Assembly (NCBI GenBank): GCA_003132445.1
Contig: PKXU01000082.1
Span: 42,873-106,872, forward strand
DNA length: 64,000 bases
Source: Acidobacteriaceae bacterium
Lineage (GTDB): Bacteria; Acidobacteriota; Terriglobia; Terriglobales; Acidobacteriaceae
Reading direction: 5' to 3'
Part shown: piece by piece, positions 8,630 through 16,833 of the stretch
Layout: each line of letters starts with the position of its first letter
How positions within the stretch are numbered: position 1 is the first letter of the stretch
The notes under the pieces: model-generated
Told to the model about the DNA's origin: nothing
Databases searched by the model: none
The model's input: only the letters and a program-made list of their open reading frames with translations
Made by a program: the position numbers and the translations under genes

Positions 8630-9796
8630 ATGCCAGCTGACTCCGCCGACGAACAACTTCTCCACCGCGCTCTGGAGCTCGCTCGTGAAGGATTAGGATT
8701 AGCCTCGCCTAATCCGTACGTCGGCGCGGTAATTACAGACCGCGAAGGCAACGTTGTTGGAACCGGAACCTACACTTATTCCGGCGTAAAGCACGCCGAG
8801 ATTCTTGCTCTCGAATCCGCCGGCAACAAAGCAGGCGGCGGAACTCTCTACATTAACCTCGAACCGCATGCGCATCAGGGACGCACGGCTCCGTGCACGG
8901 ATGCGCTGATCGCCGCAGGCATTCATCGAGTAGTGGCTTCGATGCCCGATCCCAACCCTAAAGTGAGCGGCCAAGGATTCGACCAGCTGCGCTCCGCGGG
9001 CATACAGGTTGAAGTCGGTCCTCTAAGAGATGAGGCTCGCCGTTTGAATGAGGCATTCGCGCGTTACATTCGCTACGGCACGCCCTTTGTCACGCTGAAG
9101 GCCGCCATGACGCTCGATGGCAAGATCGCGCCGCCACCATCCGACGTGCTCGAGCGGCACGAAGGCATTCCTCCCGGCGGATGGGTCACGAGCGAAACCG
9201 CGCGCGCGCACGTGCAAGAGTTGCGGCATCAGAATGACGCGCTAATGGTCGGTGCGGGGACGATTGTTTCCGACAATCCGCTGCTTACCGATCGCAGCGG
9301 CCGTCCGCGACGGCGACCGCTACTGCGCGTCATTCTCGACTCGCGCCTGCGCCTTCCGCTGGAATCGCGGCTGGTGCAAGGCGCTGCGGCGGCACAAAAA
9401 AATGATGTACTGGTTTTTTGCACTACGGCAGATGAGCAGAAGAAGGCTCAACTCGAAGAACTTGGCATTCGCATTGAGACCGTTGCCGCAGGTGAACCGG
9501 ACGGACGTCCAGACCTTCCTGGGATTCTGCGGCGACTCGGGCAACTGGAGATTACATCGGTGCTGATCGAAGGCGGCGCTACCGTGAACTGGGCCGCGCT
9601 AGCCTCAGGCGTGGTCGACAAAGTCTTTCTCTATTACGCGCCGAAGATCCTTGCGGGCTCCGGTTCGATTCCATTCGCGGCTGGCCCGGGATTTCTACAG
9701 ATGTGCCATGCGGCGAAGGTCAACAATATTCAACTGCATCGCTTCGGCGAAGATTTTGCGGTGGAAGGCTATCTGCGCGATCCGTATGCAGAATGA
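8630..9796 (+). CDS. ribD: Riboflavin biosynthesis deaminase/reductase RibD
   Basis: RibD deaminates 2,5-diamino-6-ribosylamino-pyrimidinone phosphate and then reduces the ribose side chain. The 388-residue protein has an N-terminal deaminase domain (residues ~5-150; SPNPYVGAVI, zinc/catalytic HAE at 55-57) and a C-terminal reductase domain (LKAAMTLDGKIA, GAGTIVSDNPLLTDR, LIEGGATVNWAAL). Oddity: the usual LEPC-x8-C zinc motif reads LEPHAHQGRTAPC, so the first zinc cysteine is His80, while Cys89 is kept. A His-His-Cys zinc site is possible. The gene precedes ribE with a 122-bp spacer holding a large inverted repeat. Confidence 0.94.
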   Translation: MPADSADEQLLHRALELAREGLGLASPNPYVGAVITDREGNVVGTGTYTYSGVKHAEILALESAGNKAGGGTLYINLEPHAHQGRTAPCTDALIAAGIHRVVASMPDPNPKVSGQGFDQLRSAGIQVEVGPLRDEARRLNEAFARYIRYGTPFVTLKAAMTLDGKIAPPPSDVLERHEGIPPGGWVTSETARAHVQELRHQNDALMVGAGTIVSDNPLLTDRSGRPRRRPLLRVILDSRLRLPLESRLVQGAAAAQKNDVLVFCTTADEQKKAQLEELGIRIETVAAGEPDGRPDLPGILRRLGQLEITSVLIEGGATVNWAALASGVVDKVFLYYAPKILAGSGSIPFAAGPGFLQMCHAAKVNNIQLHRFGEDFAVEGYLRDPYAE

Positions 9797-9810
9797 ATTC
9801 CTTTCACTAC

Positions 9811-9880
9811 TGAGGCACAGAGTCACAGAGAAAATCAAGTCATGATTTGTTCTTCTCCGTGTCTCTGTGACTCTGTGGTG
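9811..9880. repeat. Large inverted repeat of the CACAGAGTCACAGAGA type
   Basis: Perfect 16-bp arms, CACAGAGTCACAGAGA at 9816-9831 and its reverse complement at 9862-9877, flank a 30-bp loop between ribD and ribE. The transcript could fold into a strong stem-loop. The sequence belongs to a dispersed extragenic class often mis-annotated as coding: the opposite-strand ORF here contains FTTESQRHGE, a string I associate with such repeats. No T-tract follows, so the role may be mRNA processing or none. Confidence 0.75.
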
Positions 9881-9918
9881 AATAGGTTTATGATGTTTTG
9901 TTTATCCGAGAGGCGCTT

Positions 9919-10560
9919 ATGTTTACTGGCATCGTAGAAGAAGTGGGACGCATCATTCGTATCGAACAGCGCGGCGAAAACCGTCGTATTACCGTCGCCG
10001 CCGAGGGTGTGCCAAAAGAATTGCACACGGGCAACAGCGTATCGGTGAGTGGCGTCTGCCTCACGGCGCTGGACATCAAGCCGGGATCGTTTTGCGCCGA
10101 CCTCGCTCCCGAAACTTGGATCCGCACATCGTTCTCGCGAATTCACGAAGGCGCGCTGGTAAACCTTGAACTGCCCATGAAGGCCGACGGCCGCTTCGGT
10201 GGCCACATCGTGCAGGGACACGTTGATGGAGTCGGCCAGTTGATCGCCTTCGAGCGCATCGCCGATTCGGAGAACTGGTGGCTGCACATTGAACTGCCGG
10301 AGGAGGTCGAGAAATACACGGTCTACAAGGGATCGATTTCCATCGAGGGCATCAGCCTGACCGTCGCGCAACTGGAGAATCATCGCTGCACCATCGCCAT
10401 CATTCCGCACACGGTGGAGATGACGAATCTGCATTCTCTAAAGCCCGGCGACCCCGTCAATTTGGAAGCCGACCTGATCGCCAAATACGTCGAGAAGATG
10501 ATGAAGGGCGACGCGGGCCGTTCGCTGACCATTGAAGAGTTGGTGGAACAAGGGTTTTAA
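9919..10560 (+). CDS. ribE: Riboflavin synthase, alpha chain
   Basis: Riboflavin synthase dismutates two lumazine molecules to riboflavin. The 213-residue protein has the diagnostic N-terminus MFTGIVEEVG and two lumazine-binding repeats. The first runs from residue 1 to about 95 (SVSGVCLTAL, FCADLAPETW). The second begins near GHIVQGHVDGVGQL and has SISIEGISLTVA at the equivalent place. The track frame begins at 9898, but the ATG at 9919 gives the canonical N-terminus and has GAGAGG upstream. It lies downstream of ribD; no ribA/ribB or ribH lies next to it in the window. Confidence 0.96.
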   Translation: MFTGIVEEVGRIIRIEQRGENRRITVAAEGVPKELHTGNSVSVSGVCLTALDIKPGSFCADLAPETWIRTSFSRIHEGALVNLELPMKADGRFGGHIVQGHVDGVGQLIAFERIADSENWWLHIELPEEVEKYTVYKGSISIEGISLTVAQLENHRCTIAIIPHTVEMTNLHSLKPGDPVNLEADLIAKYVEKMMKGDAGRSLTIEELVEQGF

Positions 10561-10616
10561 CAGCGGTTGCCCGTAAACATCGGTGCATGCTGACAACGGT
10601 CCACTGACAACTGCTT

Positions 10617-11384
10617 CTACGCTTCGATTTTCAGTTCATCTAGTTCTAGGAATTCCTGAATGATCGGCTCGGAGCTCTTTTCCATCTCCGCATAAGTACC
10701 GAAGAAAATTGCTTTGGCTTCGTGCAGAAACATCACGCGGTCGGCTAATTTTTTAGCCAGCCGCATGTCGTGGGTCACCACGATGCTGGTCAGGTTGAGT
10801 TGAATTTTCAGCCGCTTGATGAGATCGCCGAGCAGCTGCGCCATCAACGGATCAACCATGGTTGTTGGCTCGTCATAAAGCACGCACTCGGGGCGCGCGG
10901 CCAACGCTCGGGCAATGGCGACAGAGCGCTTCATGCCGGTCGAAAGATCGGAAGGAAGCAAGTCGCGCATCTCCTGCACGGCCACCATCTGCAATAGGCC
11001 GTCGACGATTTGGTACATCTGCTCTTCATTCAGTTCCCCGGTTTCACGTAGAGGAAACGCCACATTCTCGCCGACCGTGAGCGAGTCGAATAACGCGCCG
11101 TTCTGAAACACCATAGTCACTTTTTTGCGAATGGCTTTTAGTTGTTCCTCGGTGTAGTCGGTAATGTCCTCTCCGGCGACAATGACGCGACCCGAGTCGG
11201 GCTTGAGAAATCCCATGATGTGATGCAGCGAAACCGATTTCCCCACTCCGCTGCGACCTAGTATGCAAACTGTTTCCGAGGGCAACACATTGAAACTCAC
11301 ACGATCGAGCACGACATTGTCGCCAAAGGCCTTGGAAACCTCTTTGAACTCGATGTACGGCGCAGGTTGAGGATTGTCGGGCAT
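10617..11384 (-). CDS. ABC transporter ATPase, MlaF/Ttg2A-like
   Basis: A 255-residue ATP-binding subunit resembling MlaF, the ATPase of the retrograde phospholipid transport system. Motifs: Walker A GRSGVGKS, Walker B VLYDEPTT followed by MVDP, and H-loop VVTHDM. The helix linking QxxxLF and TVGENVAFPLRE is typical of the MlaF group. The signature motif is atypical: LSTGMKRS instead of LSGGQ or the usual Mla LSGGMRKR. No MlaE permease or MlaD MCE protein is nearby, so its partners must be encoded elsewhere. It lies 83 bp downstream of mobA on the same strand, separated by a dispersed repeat. Confidence 0.85.
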   Translation of the reverse strand: MPDNPQPAPYIEFKEVSKAFGDNVVLDRVSFNVLPSETVCILGRSGVGKSVSLHHIMGFLKPDSGRVIVAGEDITDYTEEQLKAIRKKVTMVFQNGALFDSLTVGENVAFPLRETGELNEEQMYQIVDGLLQMVAVQEMRDLLPSDLSTGMKRSVAIARALAARPECVLYDEPTTMVDPLMAQLLGDLIKRLKIQLNLTSIVVTHDMRLAKKLADRVMFLHEAKAIFFGTYAEMEKSSEPIIQEFLELDELKIEA

Positions 11385-11431
11385 GAGTCAGCTTCTTCGT
11401 TTCTGGTTATTAACCTTTGCCTCTTTCGCTT

Positions 11432-11470
11432 GTGATCCTGAGCGCGTACTTTGCGTGAAGGATCTCTTCA
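11432..11470. repeat. Dispersed GGATCTC repeat, copy A
   Basis: The segment GTGATCCTGAGCG...GTGAAGGATCTC between mobA and the MlaF-like gene resembles two other spacer segments (within 47310-47356, and 60441-60509), which share the frame (G)TCATCC-GA...GAGGGATCTCCC. It has no coding role and is probably an extragenic repeat scattered in this genome. Confidence 0.5.
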
Positions 11471-12100
11471 GTTATTTCGGCCGCCACCAGATTCGTTTCG
11501 AACAGCTTCCAGTTCTCCCGGCGTATTCAAGTTCCGGAACATACTCGAAGAAAAGCCGGCGGATTCCAATTCTTTTTCAGCGACTATACGCGTATGCGGT
11601 GCAGCAAACAGCGCGTCAATCTTATAGTGGCCTGAGCGCAGAGAATTTTCCGCCGCGTCGGCGAACTGCGGGCGGTAGACAGCGCACAACGGCTGCAAGC
11701 GCCCGGCGGCCTGCGCAACTGCCACCGTTGCATTGGCAGAATTTCGCGCGCACATGATCAGATACTCTAACAGTGCCGTCGATAGAAATGGCACGTCCAC
11801 GGCCAGAATCAGATTCAGTTCGGCGCTCGATGCTTTCAATGCAGCGTGGATTCCGCCAAGCGGTCCGCAGTCGCGGAAAACATCTTCGACTACGGGAGCA
11901 AACTGCGCGAACTTTCCGCGATCGCCCACGATGCGCACATCGGAAGTCAGGAGTCGAGCAAGGTCCAGAGCTCTCTGCAGCAGCGTGCGACCATCGAGCA
12001 AGACGAAAGCCTTGTCCGTGCCCATGCGTGTGCTTTTTCCGCCGCCCAGGATGAAGGCGGCAACATCGGGCGAGGGACCGTCCATGTGGCGATGATACAT
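11468..12100 (-). CDS. mobA: Molybdenum cofactor guanylyltransferase
   Basis: MobA attaches GMP to molybdopterin-bound Mo, making the bis-MGD cofactor of DMSO-reductase-family enzymes. The 210-residue protein carries the nucleotide-binding signature ILGGGKSTRMGTDKAFVLLDG at the N-terminus and the metal-binding region ILAVDVPFLS near residue 97, followed by LQPLCAVYRP. These match the MobA/MobC nucleotidyltransferase fold. No other moa/moe gene is adjacent, and a closely related CTP-using enzyme (MocA type) cannot be fully excluded. The start is uncertain: ATG at 12100 or 12085, neither with a strong ribosome-binding site. It diverges from the CarboxypepD-like gene across 38 bp. Confidence 0.85.
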   Translation of the reverse strand: MYHRHMDGPSPDVAAFILGGGKSTRMGTDKAFVLLDGRTLLQRALDLARLLTSDVRIVGDRGKFAQFAPVVEDVFRDCGPLGGIHAALKASSAELNLILAVDVPFLSTALLEYLIMCARNSANATVAVAQAAGRLQPLCAVYRPQFADAAENSLRSGHYKIDALFAAPHTRIVAEKELESAGFSSSMFRNLNTPGELEAVRNESGGGRNN

Positions 12101-12138
12101 GGTTGACTGTCTCTACTCAGGCGGGCTAAGTTTGGCTT

Positions 12139-12951
12139 ATGAAGTCGATGAGCAAGGCGGGCCTGATGGTTGGATTGGCCGTCGCGCTGGCGGGATCCAC
12201 TTCCGTGGCCCAGAATCGGGAATCGTCGTTACGCACTACATCAGGGATAGATCTGCTCGTGGTCGATCCCTCAGGCGCGGCGATTCCGAAAGCGAAGGTC
12301 AGCATCAAGGATGGCAGGAACGGGGAGATTGCAGACGGTCTCACAGACAGGTCAGGCAAGTTTATTATTTCGCAATTTCCGTCCGGTGCTTATCAACTCA
12401 CGATCTCTCTCCATGGATTTCAGCCATACGCGAAGACTTTGGATGTATTAGAGCATACGGTGGCCGATCTTACCGTTACTCTGCCGATTGATCCCGCTAC
12501 TGTCCTTCATCGTGGCAACTCTGCCTTTAATCTCGTTGTCAACGATGGGAGCGGTGCGGTCATTCCAAAGGCCCGCGTTTCGTTGACTCAAATCGCAACC
12601 CGCGTTGAGTTTGAGGGAAGAACGGACGAGTCTGGAGTCTTCCACGGCGCAGATTTAAGTTCTGGTCAGTACACCGTCCGCATTGAGCGTCTTGGATTCC
12701 TTACTGTCGAAGTCCCGACACATTTAGATCCTAACGAAACTCGCGAAATGGCAATTACCCTTCGAGTATCGCCAACGCCCCCCGACTTCCCACCTGAATT
12801 CCCCGGACCGGAGCCCAAGATTTCTAGGTTGGACTCTGAGCAACTCCCGTACCCGACGGTCCTTCGCCCCATGAATCCACCGCAATCAAAGCCGCAAGGA
12901 AATCGCATCAAGCGCTTCTTCTCCACGCTGGGCCGAAAGCTCGCCCGCTGA
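12139..12951 (+). CDS. Secreted protein with two CarboxypepD-regulatory-like domains
   Basis: The 270-residue product has a signal peptide (about residues 1-25, ending STSVAQ). It then has two homologous beta-sandwich modules of about 85 residues. Module 1 contains VDPSGAAIPKAKVSI, LTDRSGKFIIS and FPSGAYQLTISLHGF. Module 2 contains NDGSGAVIPKARVSL, RTDESGVFHGA and LSSGQYTVRIERLGF. This is the carboxypeptidase-regulatory-like fold abundant in Acidobacteriota exported proteins. The C-terminal ~50 residues are Pro-rich and end in a basic segment. There is no barrel, so it is not a TonB-type receptor. Role unknown; adhesion or carbohydrate binding are possibilities only. Confidence 0.8.
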   Translation: MKSMSKAGLMVGLAVALAGSTSVAQNRESSLRTTSGIDLLVVDPSGAAIPKAKVSIKDGRNGEIADGLTDRSGKFIISQFPSGAYQLTISLHGFQPYAKTLDVLEHTVADLTVTLPIDPATVLHRGNSAFNLVVNDGSGAVIPKARVSLTQIATRVEFEGRTDESGVFHGADLSSGQYTVRIERLGFLTVEVPTHLDPNETREMAITLRVSPTPPDFPPEFPGPEPKISRLDSEQLPYPTVLRPMNPPQSKPQGNRIKRFFSTLGRKLAR

Positions 12952-13087
12952 CTTCGGATTAAAACCAACCAAGAAACGATTCACAGGATAAGTCGCTCTG
13001 TTTATTGCATTTAGCGCGATCCGCGCGATTGCTTTGCACGAAAGTAACCTACCCAAAGCGTCGCGCTCGCGAGATGATAGGCCAAGC

Positions 13088-13115
13088 TTGAGTAAGTTAG
13101 CCCGGACGTTATAAC
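13088..13115 (+). promoter_or_regulatory. Putative sigma-70 promoter abutting the PilZ gene
   Basis: TTGAGT (13088-13093) and TATAAC (13110-13115) are separated by 16 bp and end immediately before the ATG at 13116. If it is used, transcription would start near 13122, inside the annotated frame. Translation would then begin at an internal ATG (13131 or 13143). The match may be chance. Confidence 0.4.
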
Positions 13116-13643
13116 ATGCCGCAAAAATTCATGGATGTACTGATGCTGGGGCGCTGCTCACACGAATTCTCGTGGCCGCGCCGGGGTGGCGACGGCAACT
13201 ACTACCAGGTTTGCTTGCTGTGCGCCGCGGAATATAAATACGATTGGGCCACCATGCGCCGCACCGAACGGGTGGAGCATGCCAAGCCGGAAACGGGTTT
13301 GCGGCGCAGCCACGGGCGCGAAAAGCGGCCTTCGTGGGTACCGCGAGCGCGCCGCCTGAAGCTCGATATACCTCTGCGCTATCGCGTCAACAAGACCAGC
13401 ATCTGGTACGAAGGCATCATCGAAAATATCAGCCAGAGTGGGGTGCTATTCAACGGGCCGCAACAGCTCCCGGTCAATGCGCTGATTGAGATGGTTTTCG
13501 AAATGCCGGAAGAGATTTCCGGACAGAAGAACAGCAACGTCATATGCCAGGGCCGAGTCATGCGGGCTCAGGATAATTCCGAGCCCCCGACTGACAGTGG
13601 CGAACTCGCCGCTTCCATCGTGGACTATAAGTTCGTCCACTAA
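13116..13643 (+). CDS. PilZ-domain protein with Cys-rich N-terminus
   Basis: A 175-residue protein. Residues ~14-40 hold C-S-H...C-L-L-C, a possible small zinc-binding knuckle (Cys14/His16 with Cys33/Cys36). Residues ~70-160 form a PilZ domain: RARRLKLDIPLRYR, then ENISQSGVLFNG, then a beta strand with MVFEMPEE. The c-di-GMP-binding pattern RxxxR...(D/N)xSxxG is partly recognisable: R-x-x-R in RARR and NISQSG, with Asn in place of Asp. It is probably a c-di-GMP effector (inference), consistent with the HD-GYP protein in the same window. The start is uncertain because a promoter-like sequence abuts the ATG. Confidence 0.78.
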   Translation: MPQKFMDVLMLGRCSHEFSWPRRGGDGNYYQVCLLCAAEYKYDWATMRRTERVEHAKPETGLRRSHGREKRPSWVPRARRLKLDIPLRYRVNKTSIWYEGIIENISQSGVLFNGPQQLPVNALIEMVFEMPEEISGQKNSNVICQGRVMRAQDNSEPPTDSGELAASIVDYKFVH

Positions 13644-13742
13644 GCACGCCCGCAACGGACTTCTCGCCTTGAAAGTTAGGGCATGCTCTAACCTCGCCGC
13701 CCTCGCCGCCCTCACCGCACGCGTGCCGCAAGCTTATTCTGC

Positions 13743-13776
13743 GCGAAATCTACAGCCTTGAAGAGAGAGATTTCGC
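13743..13776. repeat. Inverted repeat between convergent PilZ and hemD genes
   Basis: Perfect 9-bp arms GCGAAATCT and AGATTTCGC are separated by 16 bp in the convergent spacer (13644-13799). No T-run follows on either strand, so it is at best a weak or Rho-assisted stop. An imperfect palindrome, GTTAGGGCATGCTCTAAC, lies about 60 bp to its left. Confidence 0.4.
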
Positions 13777-13799
13777 AAACCGACGCGTTCTCGCCGTTC

Positions 13800-14612
13800 T
13801 CATTTTGCCGCGGAAGTTCGCTCGATGGCCGCGACCAGGCCCGGTATGGTGAATTCTTTCGCCGCAATGTCAACCGGCAAGTCCAGTTCCCGCAATGTGG
13901 CTGACGTGACAGGGCCAATCGACGCCATTCGAATTTCCGCGAGTGATGCTGTGCGCATTTTCGAGATCGATCCTACCAGTTCCACAAAGTTCCGAACACT
14001 CGAAGAGCTCGTGAAAGGAATTACGTGCGGACGTTTTTTCGGATTCTTCAGCGTGGCGCGCAGGCGATCCTTTGAGGACAACGGCACGATAGTTTCGTAG
14101 GCTTCGACGACATCCACGTGCGCTCCCGCCTCGCGCAACTCGCGCGGAATCACATCCCGGGCAACTTTAGCGCGAACCAGCAGAACGCGTTTTCCCTTAA
14201 TTTTATGTTTCAGGCTTCGCACCACGGACTCGGCTACATATTCTTTGGGAACTACGTCGACTTTCGCGCCTCGTTGCTCGATTGCTTTCTTTGTCGCGGG
14301 ACCAATGGCAGCGATGCGCAAGCGCTCAAGACCGCGCATAGTCAGGCGCAGTTTCTCCATTCGTTTCCACATCGCCTCTACCCCATTCACGCTGGTCAAA
14401 ATCAGCCAGTCATAACTGCCCAGATTTTTTAAAGCCGCGTCCAAAGGCCGGAAGGATCTCGGCTTGCGAATCTCGAGGAAGGGAATCTCAATCACGACCG
14501 CGCCGCGCCTGCGCAGTTCTCCAGAGAGCGCGCCAGCCTGGTGGCGAGCCCGTCCCACCAGCACTCGAACTCCTCGTAATGGCTGGCTTGCCTCTACTTT
14601 CAATTTGCTCAT
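13800..14612 (-). CDS. hemD: Uroporphyrinogen-III synthase
   Basis: HemD cyclises and inverts ring D of hydroxymethylbilane, the HemC product. The 270-residue protein shows the diffuse but recognisable family pattern: GVRVLVGRARHQAGALSGELRRRGA at the N-terminus, DWLILTSVNGVEAMWKRM, AAIGPATKKAIEQRGAKVDVVPKEYVAESVV, and IPFTSSSSVRNFVELV with ASIGPVTSATLREL near the C-terminus. The order matches the two alternating lobes of HemD. It is the last gene of the minus-strand haem operon, 39 bp downstream of the PaiB-like gene, which supports the call despite poor family conservation. Confidence 0.92.
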   Translation of the reverse strand: MSKLKVEASQPLRGVRVLVGRARHQAGALSGELRRRGAVVIEIPFLEIRKPRSFRPLDAALKNLGSYDWLILTSVNGVEAMWKRMEKLRLTMRGLERLRIAAIGPATKKAIEQRGAKVDVVPKEYVAESVVRSLKHKIKGKRVLLVRAKVARDVIPRELREAGAHVDVVEAYETIVPLSSKDRLRATLKNPKKRPHVIPFTSSSSVRNFVELVGSISKMRTASLAEIRMASIGPVTSATLRELDLPVDIAAKEFTIPGLVAAIERTSAAK

Positions 14613-14651
14613 GGTTCGATTGGGCGAACAAAATGCCGTCTTAACACAAAA

Positions 14652-15278
14652 TCACTCACTTTTCTTCCCCAGTCGTTGCTCGCGCATGAGACGCGAAACA
14701 CCTGAAGCCGCGGTGTCTTCCGCTTTTTCCAGCGCCGTAATCACATTCGCTTGCTCTTCCCGCGTGCGGTTCTGGCTGAGCTTGAATTTGGCTTCAATCT
14801 TTGTCGCCGTAATTTCAAATCCGACGATATGGTTTAGCATGCGACTGCGGTAGGTTTCGCTCAAACTCGTCCATTGCTCGGCGAATTCGGGCTGGAATGC
14901 AGCGATGAGTTCGTCCAGCATGGGTTGTAATTCTTCTTCCGTCGCGAACACACGGGCGGTGCCGTAGACATGAACAGCACCGTAATTCCACGTAGGCACC
15001 GTTTCGTGCGTGGTGTAGTGAGCCGTGGAAATAAAGGCGTGTGGCCCGTGAAAGATGGCGAGAGGCTGCGATTGTTCAAGGAATTGCCAATGTGGGTTCG
15101 CTTTGGCGACATGGCCGCGGAGCACGAGGCGATCGCCGGTTTCATGTATCGATAACGGGAGGTGCGTGGCGAACGGACCCTGGTCCGTAGAAGAGATCAG
15201 GATCGCGAAGGGATTCGCTTGCATGAATGCGATCGCATCGGAATGATTGCGTACGCGAAAGTGTTCCGGGATGTACAC
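14652..15278 (-). CDS. PaiB-like FMN-binding protein
   Basis: A 208-residue protein of the PaiB family (FMN-binding negative transcriptional regulator, split-barrel flavin fold). The N-terminus MYIPEHFRVRN, the strand ISSTDQGPFATHLPL, the VPTWNYGAVHVYG segment near residue 98, and the C-terminal HIVGFEITATKIEAKFKLSQNRT are hallmarks of the family. B. subtilis PaiB is implicated in sporulation and protease-gene repression, but many members are simply flavin- or haem-binding split barrels. Its place between haem genes suggests a haem- or flavin-related job (inference). The C-terminal tail is charged. Confidence 0.85.
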   Translation of the reverse strand: MYIPEHFRVRNHSDAIAFMQANPFAILISSTDQGPFATHLPLSIHETGDRLVLRGHVAKANPHWQFLEQSQPLAIFHGPHAFISTAHYTTHETVPTWNYGAVHVYGTARVFATEEELQPMLDELIAAFQPEFAEQWTSLSETYRSRMLNHIVGFEITATKIEAKFKLSQNRTREEQANVITALEKAEDTAASGVSRLMREQRLGKKSE

Positions 15279-15370
15279 AGTATTCTCGTTCGCCCCTTTG
15301 AGCGGAACTTCTGAATCTGCCGATCGCTCCGGCTTACGCCGTGGACCTGCAATGCTCCACCGCTCGCAGC

Positions 15371-15889
15371 CTAGTTCACCGGCATACTTTCGCGGCTTGC
15401 TGATACGTCGTCTTTCTTGCGAACGTGCAGAACCTTTTCCACGACAGCCACAACTTCGCCGGAATCGTCCTTTACGTCGACGAAGAACACGGGCTCGTAT
15501 TTCGGCAGCGTCTTCAGCTTCTCACGAATATCGTCCAGCTGCGCATCGGTTAGGCGGAATTGAGCGTGGACCGTTCCCCTCCCCGGCCTACGGTAGCGGA
15601 TGCTCGCTGCTTTATCCCACACGATGTAGTCGCGGCCAAGGTTCGCCATCAACATGAGCATATAGAAAGCGTCGGTCATGGCAAAGAGCGATCCGCCGAA
15701 ATGCGTGCCGACGTAGTTAGCGTTCCACCAGCGCAGCTTCATCTCGACGTCGTCGGCCTTCATGTCGGGCGCGATCTGCTTGATGCGAATGCCCATGCCG
15801 AGAAATGGCGGCCAAAGGTTGATCCAGCGACGCAGCGCGCCGGACCCTTTCGTGCCGCCCAATATTTTGAGGAGAACGCTGCCGCTCAT
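15371..15889 (-). CDS. DUF4442 hotdog-fold (thioesterase-like) protein
   Basis: A 172-residue protein with a predicted hotdog fold. [31 protein letters not shown] and the [24 protein letters not shown] segment match DUF4442 / YiiD C-terminal-like acyl thioesterase relatives. Its start overlaps the hemC stop by 4 bp (ATGA), so it is translationally coupled to hemC. A biochemical link with haem synthesis is not known to me; an acyl-thioesterase activity is plausible from fold alone. The downstream 92 bp before paiB contain no evident gene. Confidence 0.75.
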   Translation of the reverse strand: MSGSVLLKILGGTKGSGALRRWINLWPPFLGMGIRIKQIAPDMKADDVEMKLRWWNANYVGTHFGGSLFAMTDAFYMLMLMANLGRDYIVWDKAASIRYRRPGRGTVHAQFRLTDAQLDDIREKLKTLPKYEPVFFVDVKDDSGEVVAVVEKVLHVRKKDDVSASRESMPVN

Positions 15890-16833
15890 GGTTGCAGACT
15901 ATGGCTGCGGGGCACGGCCAGGCCATGGCCGTAGACGGCTTCCAGGATTTCGTCGCCGCCGCGCGCCAGCAAAGCCGAGCCGGCATCGTTGCCGAGTTTG
16001 ACCGGGTCGTCACCGTCGCGGGAATCGCGGAGAAGTTTGGAGCCGTCTGGGTCGGCCACAATGGATTCAAGATGTAATTTCCCATTCTTTATTTCCGCGA
16101 AAGCGCCAATGGGAACCTGGCAGCCTCCGCCGAGTCGGTTAAGCAAAGCACGCTCGCAGGTGGTGGCCGCGCGCGCGACAGGATCGTTCAGGAATTCCAG
16201 GTGCTCGCGAGTGGCGTCGTCGCCCTCGCGAATCTCAATGCCGAGTGCGCCCTGGCCCGCGGCGGGACACATAATTTCCGCAGGAATGATTTGTTTCACC
16301 AGTTCCGTTTTGCCGAGGCGCTTCAACCCGGCGGAGGCGAGGATGATGGCGTCGTATTCTCCCTGCTCGAGTTTGCGCAGGCGCGTGTCGACGTTGCCGC
16401 GCAGCGGGTGAATGTCGAGGTCGGGACGAACAGCCTTGAGTTGCGCCTGACGGCGCAGGCTTGAAGTCCCCACGCGCGCGCCGTGTGGCAATTCTTGAAA
16501 GCTGGCATAGTGGCGCGAGCAGAAGGCGTCGCGCGGATCTTGTCTTTCGGTAATGGCGGCGATTTCAAATCCAGGCGGAAGTTCCGTAGGCAGATCCTTC
16601 AGCGAATGTACCGCGAGATCAACGCGGTTAGCGGCCAGCGCCTCTTCGATTTCTTTTGTGAACATCCCTTTCGTACCGACCATCGCGAGGGCGACATCGG
16701 TAATTTTGTCCCCGGTGGTGTGAATGATTTCAATTTCAACTTCATGGCCGCGTGCGCGTATTAAAGCCGAGATATGATTGGCCTGCCAGAGAGCAAGTTG
16801 TGAGCCGCGCGAGCCGATGCGAAGAGTAGCCAT
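15886..16833 (-). CDS. hemC: Porphobilinogen deaminase (hydroxymethylbilane synthase)
   Basis: HemC polymerises four porphobilinogens into hydroxymethylbilane on a dipyrromethane cofactor. The 315-residue protein contains [14 protein letters not shown] at the N-terminus, the [14 protein letters not shown] segment, [11 protein letters not shown], and [23 protein letters not shown]. The cofactor-attachment site is in [11 protein letters not shown], where Cys is the anchor. All are intact. Its start overlaps the hemA stop by one base (TAATG) and its stop overlaps the DUF4442 start by 4 bp, so it is tightly coupled in the operon. Confidence 0.98.
   Translation of the reverse strand: MATLRIGSRGSQLALWQANHISALIRARGHEVEIEIIHTTGDKITDVALAMVGTKGMFTKEIEEALAANRVDLAVHSLKDLPTELPPGFEIAAITERQDPRDAFCSRHYASFQELPHGARVGTSSLRRQAQLKAVRPDLDIHPLRGNVDTRLRKLEQGEYDAIILASAGLKRLGKTELVKQIIPAEIMCPAAGQGALGIEIREGDDATREHLEFLNDPVARAATTCERALLNRLGGGCQVPIGAFAEIKNGKLHLESIVADPDGSKLLRDSRDGDDPVKLGNDAGSALLARGGDEILEAVYGHGLAVPRSHSLQP

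Noticed and set aside
9835-10434. 199-codon minus-strand ORF opposite ribE
   Set aside because: It is antisense to ribE, and its tail FTTESQRHGE is translation of the dispersed inverted repeat, a common spurious annotation.
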